Below are positions 13,501 to 24,546 of a stretch of DNA of 64,000 nt, in pieces; within the stretch, counting starts at the first letter, position 1, and every line of letters begins with the position of its first letter. The DNA is from Dicaeum eximium. Lineage: Eukaryota; Chordata; Aves; Passeriformes; Dicaeidae. The translations under genes and the position numbers were made by a program. The stretch covers positions 175,685 to 239,684 of the forward strand of contig VWZP01005794.1 in NCBI GenBank assembly GCA_013396995.1, read 5' to 3'. The notes beneath the pieces were generated by a model. It was not told the DNA's origin and searched no databases. It saw nothing but the letters and a program-made list of their open reading frames with translations.

Positions 13501-14372
13501 TGCACATAAGCTGTATACTTTCCTCCTTGATGCCAAACAGATTATGAGTGCAATTCTTCTTTGGAGGCATCAAAGGGCAATTATAAAAATGGAGGAATAA
13601 CAAAGCATTTATTTGAGCCCTGTGCTGCAAAGTGTGTGACCATCAAGATGGTCATATATAGCCTTCCTTTTCCCTCCTGTTGACTGTATTGCACATGTTG
13701 TCACTGCAGCTCATGTTCAGAGACTCTTTTGTTTACCTAATGCTTCACAGTCACACTGGAGTCATCACTAAGGGTTCAACCCTGAAAAGTTTCATGAGTT
13801 TGTGTGAATGAATTCAAGAAGATTATGCCAGGTCCAGACGTGTTTGATGTTCAGAATGATGTTTAGAGAAAATCCCATCAAAAAAGGTCATTCTGGTGTC
13901 CTGAGCTGAGCAGAAGAAACTATTGATGTTCAGTATGAGGATCCAGAAATGAGCTATGTTTTAAGAAATGTGTTAAGAAAATGTAGAAGCACACCTATTC
14001 ATGTAATAGTTTTTGAATGCTAGGAAGCTATATGATAGGAAAAATATTAAATTCTTACTGTTATCAGCACACAAGTATAATGTAATATATACCATTAATT
14101 TACCTCATTTGATGGGTTTTTAAAATTTCTGTCTTAGAAGCCAAGTGATGTGAGACTTCTTTTCTGTGCTACCTTCTGTTGAATCCTTAGTCTGAGGAAC
14201 TGTAGGACGCTGGGTTATAAGAAAATCACTGAGCTCTTTCTAGTAGCTAGAAAGTCTGTAATTTTATTCTGTATCTGTCTCCCAAAGTGACCCAGGAGGC
14301 AAGAACAGGGTCCTCCTATTGGCAGCTGGCTCCCTGGCCTGTTCTTGTTCAAGATGCTACAGGATTTGAACT
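13501..14372. other. unique noncoding sequence
   Basis: No gene or repeat was recognised between the CR1 fragment and the SINE. The base composition is ordinary for the window. Confidence 0.55.
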
Positions 14373-14509
14373 GGGATTAGCTCAATTCTTTAGACCCTGG
14401 TGCTAATAACACCAAGGTTGTGGGTTCAATCCCTGTGTGGGCCATTCAGTTAAAAGCTGGATTTGATGGTCCTTGTGGGTCCCTTCCAAATCAGAATAGT
14501 CTATGATCC
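14373..14509 (+). mobile_element. tRNA-Ile-derived SINE with CR1 tail (TguSINE1-like)
   Basis: The first 72 bases (14373-14444) are a recognisable tRNA-Ile relic. There is an A-box-like stretch at about 14378-14394 (ttagctcaattctttag). The anticodon-arm sequence ggtgctaataacacc carries AAT at 14405-14407. A B-box, ggttcaatccc, lies at 14423-14433, and the relic ends in gggcca. After a short linker, 14462-14509 is a CR1-like 3' end in sense orientation (gatggtccttgtgggtccc, ending in tctatgatcct). This head-plus-CR1-tail design matches the zebra finch SINE family, which is thought to be mobilised by CR1 enzymes. The hexamer tgaact occurs on both sides (14367-14372 and 14510-14515) and may be the target-site duplication. 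The acceptor stem is decayed, so this is not a functional tRNA gene. Confidence 0.88.
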
Positions 14510-17500
14510 TGAACTAAAAAGGCTCAGCTGGAGCAGGAGTTGTCAGAGCTATCCTTACCTGGGCTTTCCAGCAAGGTCTGTATGTGAAAGGATTTGACTC
14601 TGTAGTTCTTGGAAATATATAGGCTCTACAAGCATCCATCTGCCCTTCTATGAAATAGCAATAAAAAGCATATATTCACAATGATATTTCAGGGGTTAAG
14701 TAATTAATGTGTTGAGTAGCTTAATGCAGAAACACTCTGTATGATTAAGTACTGATGTACTTAATTAGTTTTGGAATTTGATAATGTTCTGTGTGGTCTC
14801 CTGCCGTGGTTAATTTAGAACAATTCTGCTTGGTCTGCCCATGGGAGTATAAAAGATGGTGTGCCCAGAACACAACTACAGCCCTTCTTTCAGTCCCACC
14901 AAAAAGCAACAGGACACATTAGCTATTGGGGAATTCCGGTTTCTTTGCAAAAATATTGGAACCCAGATGAAATACTAATGCTATTGGGTAGGACTGTGCA
15001 CATGACTGTTCATAATTCAAAAGCAACTACCTCTTTTCCTAGCACTTCTCTTGATCCTTCGGGGTAATAGTCTATGCCAAAGAAACACAGAGAGAGTCAG
15101 GCCCAATTCCTGAATCTAACTGCAGAAATAAAAGTGGTTGTATGTGGTTGTGCAAGTTTGTACACCTGCACAATCATAGCCTAGTTTTCTAAGCAGGTCT
15201 CCTTGCTGAACATGGCAGATATGGCACTAAGAAATGTGGTACTGACAGCAAAATATCTGGTAATCACACCAAGGGAAAAGAGGGACCACTGTCCTTGTAC
15301 ATCTCAGGCATAAAGAAAACTCTTTGGTGAACATTGCTGCACTTCAACCAAGGAAAGATGGAGTTGTAGTCCCTTGTGTGATAGACTCAAGTAATCCTTG
15401 TTAATGCAAACTCAGATTTTGCAGACAGCGCCTTCAATGACAGGGGCAAATGCACACTTCGATATGAAGAGCAGACAGTGATGTGTAACATTGGGTGAGA
15501 AAATACTGCCTGCCCTGTTTTTTTTCTACAACTTAAAGGGAAAAAGGAAGAGAGAGTATTTCTTGATACAATGCAGATGTATCTCTTCTAAACTGATCAA
15601 CTTCTGAAAACTGGTAATGCTTTCCACCTTGAGGCCACCACACTTGCAAAAGCTTCAAGTATTTTAGCCACAGCAATAGTTCCCTAATGTATGAGGGCCA
15701 TGACTCAGGTGGGTAGGTGGGTAGTCACCTCTGAACTTTAGACTTAGCCTATTCATCTATGGAAACACTGAAACTCACCTCTGCTTTTAACTTTTGTGCA
15801 CTTTCAATCGGTCCACTTGCCCTCATCTTCCTTTAGCTGTTAGCTCTCTTCCTGGTGGCTAGCATGATGGAGCCTGATTTCAGATTGTGCTTTCTAGATG
15901 CTATGGAAACAGAAATAAATATTTTTACCTTTTTTTTTTTTTAATTTCTTATTATATAAGTGCATTAGTAACAATGCATGGCACAGGGAATGCAGTAATC
16001 GAATGTGCTGTGCAGAGCTTACTCTTTGTTGCTTAGCAATTAAATGTATGCACGTAGCAGCAGCACTGACAAAAATGCTAATAAAAAGTGACAAGTTATA
16101 TCTCCAGAAAAAATTACATGATTAAGAAAAAAATATCTGTCGAGATACTGGAGCAACAGCAAATGGTACATATGGATAGATCGTGTCCCTCCTGAAGGCA
16201 AGATCTTCAGGTACTGACCACTAGAGGGGCTGAGATGATGGAAATAGAAGGTATTCACATTTATAGCATGGGCTACAGACACACAGTTGTGCAAACATCA
16301 TGGTAAGGCTTTCTGTTGTTGTTCTTGTTGTCTCTTTATTCTTTGCATTTATTTTTTCCATAAAGTGTCTAGAAACATGTTCTGTTTCCTTTGTTTCGTT
16401 TTTCTCCTCGGTGTTCAGGTTTGCAGATTTTTCACAGCATTTCTGTCTATTGAATTTCTGACTTTCCTGGCAGATCCTTGTGTCACACTATTAGGTTTTA
16501 TTTATATAACGTGATGCAATCTATTGTGTTTATGTGAATAGAATTATCTTTAAAACTGGTTCTTTAAGAATACTAAACTGCTTCTCTTTATTTATTTATT
16601 TATTTTTAATTCGGAGCAAACATGAAGCAGAGGAACTGCACTGTAGGCTGCAATTCTCAAAAAAGCCCAGCATTTAAAGACTCCTTTCTTTGTTGGATTT
16701 GTATGTTTAACCTTTCGCTCCTCTTTCATTTTTAATCTTCCAAAATCTGAGTCTCTTGTTTTGTGCTCAGGTAGGGCATTGCTTCTTGGGCTGGTTAATA
16801 CTGATTATACACTTGCTCTGCTGTGGATAAACACAGTCACCAAGGTTTTTTTAGCGCTTTTTCCAAACTGGCTTGACACATTGTTGCATGAAATTATTTT
16901 TACTACATTTAAAGGATCATTTACAGGTTCAAAGTAAGTACTCTTAACACATTTATTACTGTCTGTAGTATTTAGCAAATATTTCTAGTTATGTGGAGGA
17001 TTTAAATAGTTTTTCTTCTAATAATTCTTTCTGCAGTTTAGAGCTTTTCCTCATTAGATTTCTGCTCATCAAACTGCTGATTCTGCACTTGACAGTCTGC
17101 CTGCATAGTGAATTGCAGGATCTGGGCCCAATTTTGATCTATTTATATTGTAGTCCATTTCATTTTAACTGAATGAAAGTACTAATTTGGCTGTACTTGC
17201 TTTCAGCATAATCTCAAGTTGTGCCAAATCATCAGACAGTCCATTTGGAGTTTGGCGGGCTTTGCTGAAGCTCCTGCATTTTTGGTCAAGTGCTATTGAA
17301 AAAATGCAATTTATCAAAAAAAAGTAGCTGAACTCTTGGCTTGGTTCAGCAATTCCAGGTCTTTATCTCCAGCTTCAGCAAATAAGATGGACCCTGAATC
17401 AGTGCAGATCGTGTAGCATTCTGTGTTAACAAAATGAATCAAGCTTCTTTTAATTCATGTACTATACCCCCTAAGAAATAAAAATTAAAACATACAGTAA

Positions 17501-18182
17501 AAATACTAGTTAAAAATTGGAACATTACTTGACTTTTTTTCCCCCTGCCTTCTTTATGACTGTATTCATAGAACAGTTATTGAGATAACACTGCACACAG
17601 AGCAATCCTGTTATATGATGCAAACAGCTGAAGGCTATTCAATGAGATTTTTTTTGAGCTAGTCCACCTTGTGATCACTTCACTTGTTCTGTATTTTTCC
17701 AAAAAGGGGTCTTTTAGCATTAGTTAAGCAGGCAGAAATTGTACAGATGCAACTGTATTGCAACCCCAACCAGTGAGGGTATGGAAATGAGCATGTAAGA
17801 TAGAAAAGAAGAGCAGCAGATCATTGTGGTGAAATATTTCATGTGCATTTGGTTGTGATCTTTTTAACAAGATGTTTACATCTAGCTCAGGACACTGAAT
17901 CAAACATCCTGAAAAGGGAAGATTTGAATCCACTGGGATGATATAAAACAAAATTTTCCTCTTCCTCCTACTCTAGTAAATGCTATCATGGCAAAACAAG
18001 CTTTGAGAGAATCACTTTGATTTGTGAAATACTTTTCTCCAAAGGCTATATTTTGAAAGCTATTTCCAAATAAGCCTGTGTAACCCAGAAGTAGCAGAAG
18101 TATTTCATGTTCTAGAAAGATTTTAAAAACATGTTTATGTACGCCTTCCTTCCCACATTACCTGCAATGACATGAAAACATG
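14510..18182. other. AT-rich unique noncoding sequence
   Basis: No gene was recognised. A TATA-like string (gtataaaag) lies at 14849-14857 and an aataaa lies near 15126, but no LTR edges or transcript support is visible. A T-run with neighbouring TAAT motifs lies around 15930-15960, and a (TTTA)n run lies at 16586-16606. The stretches at 15.9-16.13 kb and 17.1-17.37 kb look like low-stop, AT-rich unique sequence of the kind often found conserved in amniotes. That is only an impression. Confidence 0.5.
16586..16606. repeat. (TTTA)n short microsatellite
   Basis: Five or so ttta/tatt units lie in tandem, flanked by unique sequence. It is short and probably stable. Confidence 0.85.
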
Positions 18183-18236
18183 GTGTGTGTGTGTATGTTT
18201 ACATGTATGTGTGTGTATACATGTATGTATGTGTAT
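18183..18236. repeat. (TG)n/(TGTA)n compound microsatellite
   Basis: A tg dinucleotide run is followed by tgta/tatg units over about 54 bases, with small interruptions. The alternating purine-pyrimidine pattern is also of Z-DNA type. A minus-strand open frame (18158-18352) across it encodes His/Thr/Tyr repeats and is an artefact of the repeat. Confidence 0.9.
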
Positions 18237-20880
18237 AACATAATGCAAAGGGGGAAAGGAAATGCTTTATAGAAATGTCTACTTAAATATCTGCCTGAAA
18301 ATGTATGCAGTACATTCTTTTTTAAATAGCCTCCTCCTGGTAGTACCTTCACTCAGATTCTCACCATTCCCATACAGTGTTCTGTAAATACCCTGTGAGA
18401 ATGACTAGCAGGGAGGATGATCTTGCATAACAGGCAGCTGACTAATTTAGACCAGGAACATTGATCTACAATGACTGAAATAGTCTCAGTCTTGTTCTGA
18501 TTTCGACATTTGAAGTTTTGGCATCACACCCATGGATACTTGTGTAGCTCAGTCACCGGAAGTCACTGCTCATATATTTTACCATTTTCAGGTAGAGCAA
18601 GAGAGGGCTAAGCCATTCCAAATATAAAAAAAAGTTAGGATTTTTGTGTCATATGTGTGTCTGACACAGAGAGGGCTATGGTAAATTTTTGTGAGCTGTC
18701 TCTGCCCTATCCACATCTTTATCACATAGCATGACAGGCCCTCTTCTCCGTCTTTCTCAGCATGCTACTTTTCTCTCCATGTTTTATTCACCTTTCTGAG
18801 CACTGTATCTTGACCTAAGCTGTTCTTCTCTTTTATCTATTTAGATTAAATCATGTTTTCATAAAAACACTGCCTCCAAAAACTTACTGCAGTAATGAGT
18901 CTGAGGTTCATCTCTCACCTGTATTTTCTTCAGTTGTGGATGACCCAGGTAGAGCTGGGGACTGTGACATATGTTTCACAGGCACACTAATTGGGCAATT
19001 TCTTTGGCCATCAATGTCTTTGAGACATTGATTTGAATCAGTGCTGGACACTGCAAAGCCAAACACTGCAAAGAGGCTGGAATTGTTTGAGGACTGGTCT
19101 GTTGTGGGTCTGAAGCCAAGGGATGGAGCTGAGCTTGCAAGGTGGGAATGTCTTTGAGTGTAAATGATTGCTAATCACTAGAGCCTCTTGGAGGTTAGCT
19201 CTGATGTTTTCATTTGACTGATATTCAACTCTCCCCTTAGGTGTTGATACATATTCAGTGCCATTGTACATGTATATATTTGCAAACATATCTGAGAGTC
19301 CACTGGGGTCCTCCTTTGACTCCAATGAGCTTTTTCTCCATCCATGCTCTTTCACTTCTCTTAGGAGAGACCTTATAAAACTTCCAATGTGCTATTATAC
19401 ATGTGCTACATAAATAGGCACACATCTTATATTCTTTGCTGCCACAAAGATATGAGTCATACCTGCAAGTAATTTTGTTTTGAGTAACAGCAAACTAGAT
19501 CTGAATTCCTAAAGTAGGAAGAAGTCAGGGAAGAAATGACTGTATAATTTGCTAGTTTTGTTTTCAGCAACGAATCCTGTAAAATAAACAATGCTTTATG
19601 AAATATGTGTCCTTAAAAGAAAACCAAAACCTAACCTAGAACTGTAAAATATATTGCCTTTGCATTTGTTAATTTAGATTTTTATGCATATTGCAAAAAT
19701 ATGTCCAAAATAACTAAAACACAGAAAGCAAATACATTAAGAAATGAGCAGACATTTTTGCAACTAATTTTTATAGGAAAAGGAGCATTATTTTTTTCTC
19801 TGCCCTCACTCCCCAGTGTATCTTGCTTACAATAATCAGCTCCCCGGTTTTAATCTTAACTACTTCTACCTAACTTGCAGAATACATCATTATGGCAAAA
19901 GTAAACTAGTTTGAGTCCAAATTTTCTTCCTCACTAACAAACACCAGAAGAAAGTGATGGGTAAAATTTAGGACACTATTGTATAATAAATGAGTAATCT
20001 GAGAAAATGTAATACATAGACAACAGTCGCTCCTTGCTGTGCTGTTGCTCAGATACACAGCTTGTCTGAATCTAAACATACAGATTTATAAAAAGTCCAG
20101 ATTGGATACATACCCCACAAACCTTGAAAACAGTGAACAGGAAGAATTATATTCATATAACTGGTTGCTGCCTATTTGAAAAAAAGCCCTTTTAGGCACA
20201 CAGTAAGCTACAGAGGAGTTAAGCTTGTAAAATAATATTGCAATACATGTTTTAGCCTGTAACTGGGAGAAATGGGCTTTCAGAGACATCCACTCAAAGG
20301 CTTTTTATTTTTGTTTCTTGATCAGTGGTGAAGAGAAACTCTTCCATCAGAACAGCTTGGCACAGAGTCCAGACCCCAGCAATAGAGAGGATGAAGTTAG
20401 ACTTGCTTATAATTTTTAAAGTGAATGATTTGGTGCTCCTGGACTCTTTATCAGTATTAATACGTGGTTGGAGATATTTTTTGTGGACAGAAAGGAATAG
20501 CTTCATCTTTGTTCAACAAAGAAGGCCTTTGCAACATAAAGGGTTATAAATGTTCTTTTAATAATCTCATTATTTTTTTAAATGTTTCTTTAACTTCATA
20601 TTAACTACTGGTGCTGTATTTGATACTGAATATAGATGTGCTTATCAAGATATTCGTGGGAAATACTCTGTATTTCTTATGAGACACAAGTATTAAAGGA
20701 GTGCGGGAACCCTTTGCCTGTGGGACCCATTCTTGCCATCAGGATGAGAGTAAGCTTTCAATCTGTGTCATTTTATGGATGCCACAGAGTCAATCTGGCA
20801 AGATTTGATGTGGGAGACCATTCAAACTGAGAGGTGCATTTCAGGGAAAGCTTGGCTTGCTTTTCAACTGCTCAGCCTTT
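18237..20880. other. AT-rich unique noncoding sequence
   Basis: No gene, RNA or repeat family was recognised. The frames at 19038-19355 (-), 20294-20506 (-) and 20325-20549 (+) are short and have no recognisable domain; the last two overlap each other. Confidence 0.55.
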
Positions 20881-21250
20881 GCAGAAGGTGAGACGGATGG
20901 AGCTCGCTCCCTCCTGCTGGACATCGCTGCCAAGAGGACAGCAGCTCGGATTGCTATTTTGAGTAGATTTTGCCTCGTGGAGAAAGAGGCATTTCAGTGG
21001 CAATGGTTCACCAGCTCAGGGGATATTTGCCTCTAGATGGAGCCGTCCGCTCGCGTTACACGGCGCTGGCTGTGGCAGTCCCGAAGGTGCTGCAGGAGGG
21101 CGGCTCGGCAGAGCCCCACGGCCGGGCAGGGCTCCTGCTCACAGCGGAGCTTCGTCCCTGCTCCTTCCCTCGCTATTTTCTTGCGGGCTTTCTCTGGTCC
21201 CTCTTCTTGTTCACCCCTCGCAGCTCACTCTGTGTCTTAGCATCTTCCAA
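20881..21250. promoter_or_regulatory. isolated CpG-dense patch, candidate small CpG island
   Basis: This roughly 370-base block is strikingly richer in C, G and especially CpG than the flanks. The densest part, about 21040-21140, has more than ten CpG dinucleotides in 100 bases (for example gagccgtccgctcgcg and gggcggctcggc). CpG is strongly depleted elsewhere in the window, so retention suggests lack of germline methylation or a young insertion. Plus-strand frames (20970-21296 and 21037-21240) stay open in two phases, as base composition alone would predict, and the Arg/Ala/Ser-rich translations match nothing I know. It could be an orphan CpG island or promoter, a first exon, or part of an unrecognised GC-rich repeat. 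Confidence 0.4.
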
Positions 21251-23164
21251 GCCTAGAGAAGTCACTTCTTCCTCAGCATCTTCATTTTCTCCTTAAATCT
21301 ACCAGCCAGCTGTGTTCTGTAAGACAGTAACTTTTTTAAAGCTGTGTTTTCCTTATACTGTGTACTCAGTTGTTGTGAATCTGCACTGTATTTGTCCTTG
21401 CTTTAGGTAAAGTCAGGGCATGTCTTCTATGTGTTCACAGCTTGGAATGATTTCTAAAGAATAATTTGTATCTTTACAGGTAATTTGATCCCCAACTTGG
21501 ATTAATTTATCTGAGCAAGATATGTGCTTGTTTTAAATACTGTCCCATTATAAATTACCTTTTCTGTGAGTTAAGATACTCTGCCATAGCTTGTAAAGCT
21601 GCAGCTGAACCCCAGTAAAAAGCCATATTTAGAGCTGACTTCTTGGTTCCCAAGAAGCTGGGGCTGTGAATTTTCATTGTTCTGGGTATAAGGGCTCCCA
21701 AACAGAATAGAATGTGTTTCTGTGCCAATCAGGTTGTAACATATTTTAAGCAGCATGATGTGACATAGTTAATAGCTACTATACAGAGGTCACTTTATGT
21801 TTTTGGCATTTCTCCCAGGAAATAAGACAGGAGCACAAGTAAGTAAGCAGGCATAACAGAAAACAGCTTAAATGTCAGAGTAGCACTCTACTAATAAATA
21901 TCAGCCTTTTGGTGTACTCTCCTTCCACAAGTTTTATAAGCTCCCACTCAACTGCCTCTGGTTTTGTCAGAATCTGGATTCATGTGCGTTTACTAAGATT
22001 TCATCAGAAGTAAAACCTTTATCACATTCTCATTTCCATTGAAAAATTTTGAGCAGTGAATTGTTCAATATTTTCTATGACTTATATAGAAATTGATGAG
22101 TATTTTAAGCCAACTGCTGAATTCTTTGAACTTCTAGGAAGTACTTTCCCCCTTCTTTAGTATATCTAGGTGTCATACATGGAAATGATACGTGAAAAAG
22201 TGACCACTGCTGATTTATTGTTTCATGTGACATTTAATACATTAGCAATAGTCTGTTATTATGAAAGTGAGGGATTATAGGAAAAAGCTCTATTTTCCAG
22301 TCTGGTTTAAGAAATTAACATTGTGATAGGCAGTATTCTGAGTTCTTACAGGTTGGATATTTGGTCTGAAGTGTCAAGGGCATTTTCATATCTATCTTTT
22401 AAGAAAGTATTTATGATTTTGGGAAAGTTCCCTCTGTGAGTATTGTGGGTGTTATTTGACTCCTTGTGTCTGGCAATGCTGGAAGAGATTCTGTAGATTT
22501 GGGTGTCGAGGGGACTGTACATCCTACCTCAGCAGCAGCAATCAGCCTCTGACAGGGCTGCTCCTCTATAAACCAGAGCTGAGCTCGGTGTAATTCCTGC
22601 TCAAGGTGCCAAGCAGTTCACCTGCATGTCCTGTATGCAGTGAGCATCTGCTCTTTCTGGAAAAGGGCTCTCAGTGAGAAGACTTCATTGAGTGTATTGA
22701 AGACAAATATTAAGAACTTACACCTAAAGGGAACATCAGCAAACTCATATATAGGAAAAGTAAAGGGAAGTAACTGAACTGATAAAGAATATATTGATTT
22801 GTCAAACATGTCACACTGAAAGCAACCAGCTGTAAGGAGGTAATTGAGGTGAAAAGGAAAAATAGGCTACTTGTATGTAGGAGAATTGACAATGGTGATT
22901 CAGGGAGGTTTTCAAAATAACAGGCAATACCAGGGAACAAAATCATTCAGTGTGCTGGAAGGAACTTAAGTAGAAAACTAACTGAAGTAAAAGGATGAAA
23001 CTAAGAAATGTTTTAAATTACTGTTGAGGGCACAGCCTCTGGATACAATTTTAAAGGACTTGGTGTACTGAGTGACCATGAGATCAGGAAATATTACAGG
23101 CTCTAGCCAGTTTGACATTTATATAAGAATACTGAAAGAAAGAATCATGCTGATTGCTGTAAGA
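21251..23164. other. AT-rich unique noncoding sequence
   Basis: No gene or known repeat was recognised. Overlapping minus-strand frames at 22618-22946 are Phe/Leu-rich because the plus strand is purine-rich there; I see no domain. Confidence 0.55.
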
Positions 23165-23174
23165 TAAAGCAAAG

Positions 23175-23244
23175 CAAAACAAAAAAAACCAACCCCCCAA
23201 AAAAACAAACAAACAAACAAAAAACCCACAAAAAACAACAAAAC
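23175..23244. repeat. A/C-only low-complexity tract
   Basis: Seventy consecutive bases contain only A and C on the plus strand, made of A-runs, (CAAA)n units and one C-run. It may be the relic of a retrotransposon 3' tail or simple low-complexity expansion. No adjoining element body was recognised. Confidence 0.85.
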
Positions 23245-24475
23245 TCCAAAATTAATTTTACATATATCTATTTCTTATTAAAATAGATAGAGAATCTAGC
23301 CACAGAAGAGGAACTTTTAATTTTCTTATTATTGGAAAGAGTTACAATAATACTAACAATAATCATCTGAATTTGGCTTGCTAAATCTCCAGCTAGTGCC
23401 TTTTTTCTGACATCCTGTACAGTGTTTTCTGGGTTTTGGTGTTGCACTGGCCAACAGCAGACAGCTGTTCCACACACACTGCTGAAGCTGGGGGTCTACA
23501 AAGCATTTCCACAACAAGGTTTCTCCTGCAATACTCTTTCTTATATTCAGATGTGGAATAATATGCTTCAGCTCAGAGGCTATACTTAAAAAGATAAAAG
23601 CAACACAGCTAAAAGGCTTATAAAAACCAAAGAGACTATGTTTTTTGTCTGAATAATTTTGGTGCATTTGGTGAATTTTAATGCTTATGGAAATGAAAGA
23701 TCTTATTGGAGGCAAAGAAAGTGTAGGCAGTAACCATAGTGACTTCTACACGTATCAGCTTTTCCAGTGTGCTTCAGTTCTAGACTGCAAAATCCTGGAT
23801 ATCAAACATTTGTGGGTGCTTACCGGGCAATCATGATGCAGGGTTGATGCAGGGGTGTTATTGTCCTTTCAGAAAAGACTAGAAACATGGGAACAAAAGT
23901 CATTTGCCAGGTTTCTCACTGAGGTCAAATCTAAATTAAGAAAGCATCAAAGGGTGCCACTGTGAATATTAATGTTATTATTGATGTTTTTTCTTTGCAC
24001 ACTGGCAGGGTTAAATAATCTATCAGGGATTTGTGCATCTTTGTCATGTCATTCTCTGGCCCTCAGTCACCCTTAGAGAAAATCAGGCTTACAGACATAG
24101 TGTGATGTTCTTTCTTGAACTATTGCTAGAGGATTTTACTTCTTTCTGCATTCCACTGTTAATGAGTAGTCTGGCTCACATTGTCTTTCTGCAAGAAACA
24201 TAAAACTTAATAGAAATAATCTACAGAGAGAATATTTCTACTGTGTTGTTTTCTATGGCTGAAATAACTATTTTTCATAGTCAGGCTAACCAGTAATTTC
24301 AATGCACGTTTTCACTGCCTTAGCTTATGCTAGAAGCCTCTGGATCTATTCAAGCTAAAAAAAAAAAATTAGAATTTGTAGTACATGTCAGCTTGGGAAC
24401 TTTCCTTTGGGATGTGAGCAAGGTTCTCTGAAATGAAAATGTAGGCAGATAGAGGAGGAAGGAGATTTAATTCCT
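23245..24475. other. unique noncoding sequence
   Basis: No gene was recognised. The overlapping minus-strand frames at 23268-23477 and 23353-23715 show no known domain. Confidence 0.55.
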
Positions 24476-24546
24476 ATTAAATGAAATTATTATATATTTG
24501 AGTATTGAATATTGCAATACTGAGTATTGTATATAATTTCATTAAT
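24476..24546. other. 71-base AT-rich imperfect palindrome (hairpin)
   Basis: The left arm attaaatgaaattat (24476-24490) pairs with the right arm ataatttcattaat (24533-24546) with one bulged A. An inner stem, agtattg with caatact, pairs near the centre around aatattg. The region between the two stems pairs imperfectly. The size is in the range of a small hairpin RNA precursor or a miniature inverted-repeat element. No host-gene context helps to choose. Confidence 0.6.

Noticed and set aside
14373..14444. Functional tRNA-Ile gene
   Set aside because: The B-box and anticodon are recognisable, but the acceptor stem is decayed and the unit is joined to a CR1 tail, so it is a SINE head.
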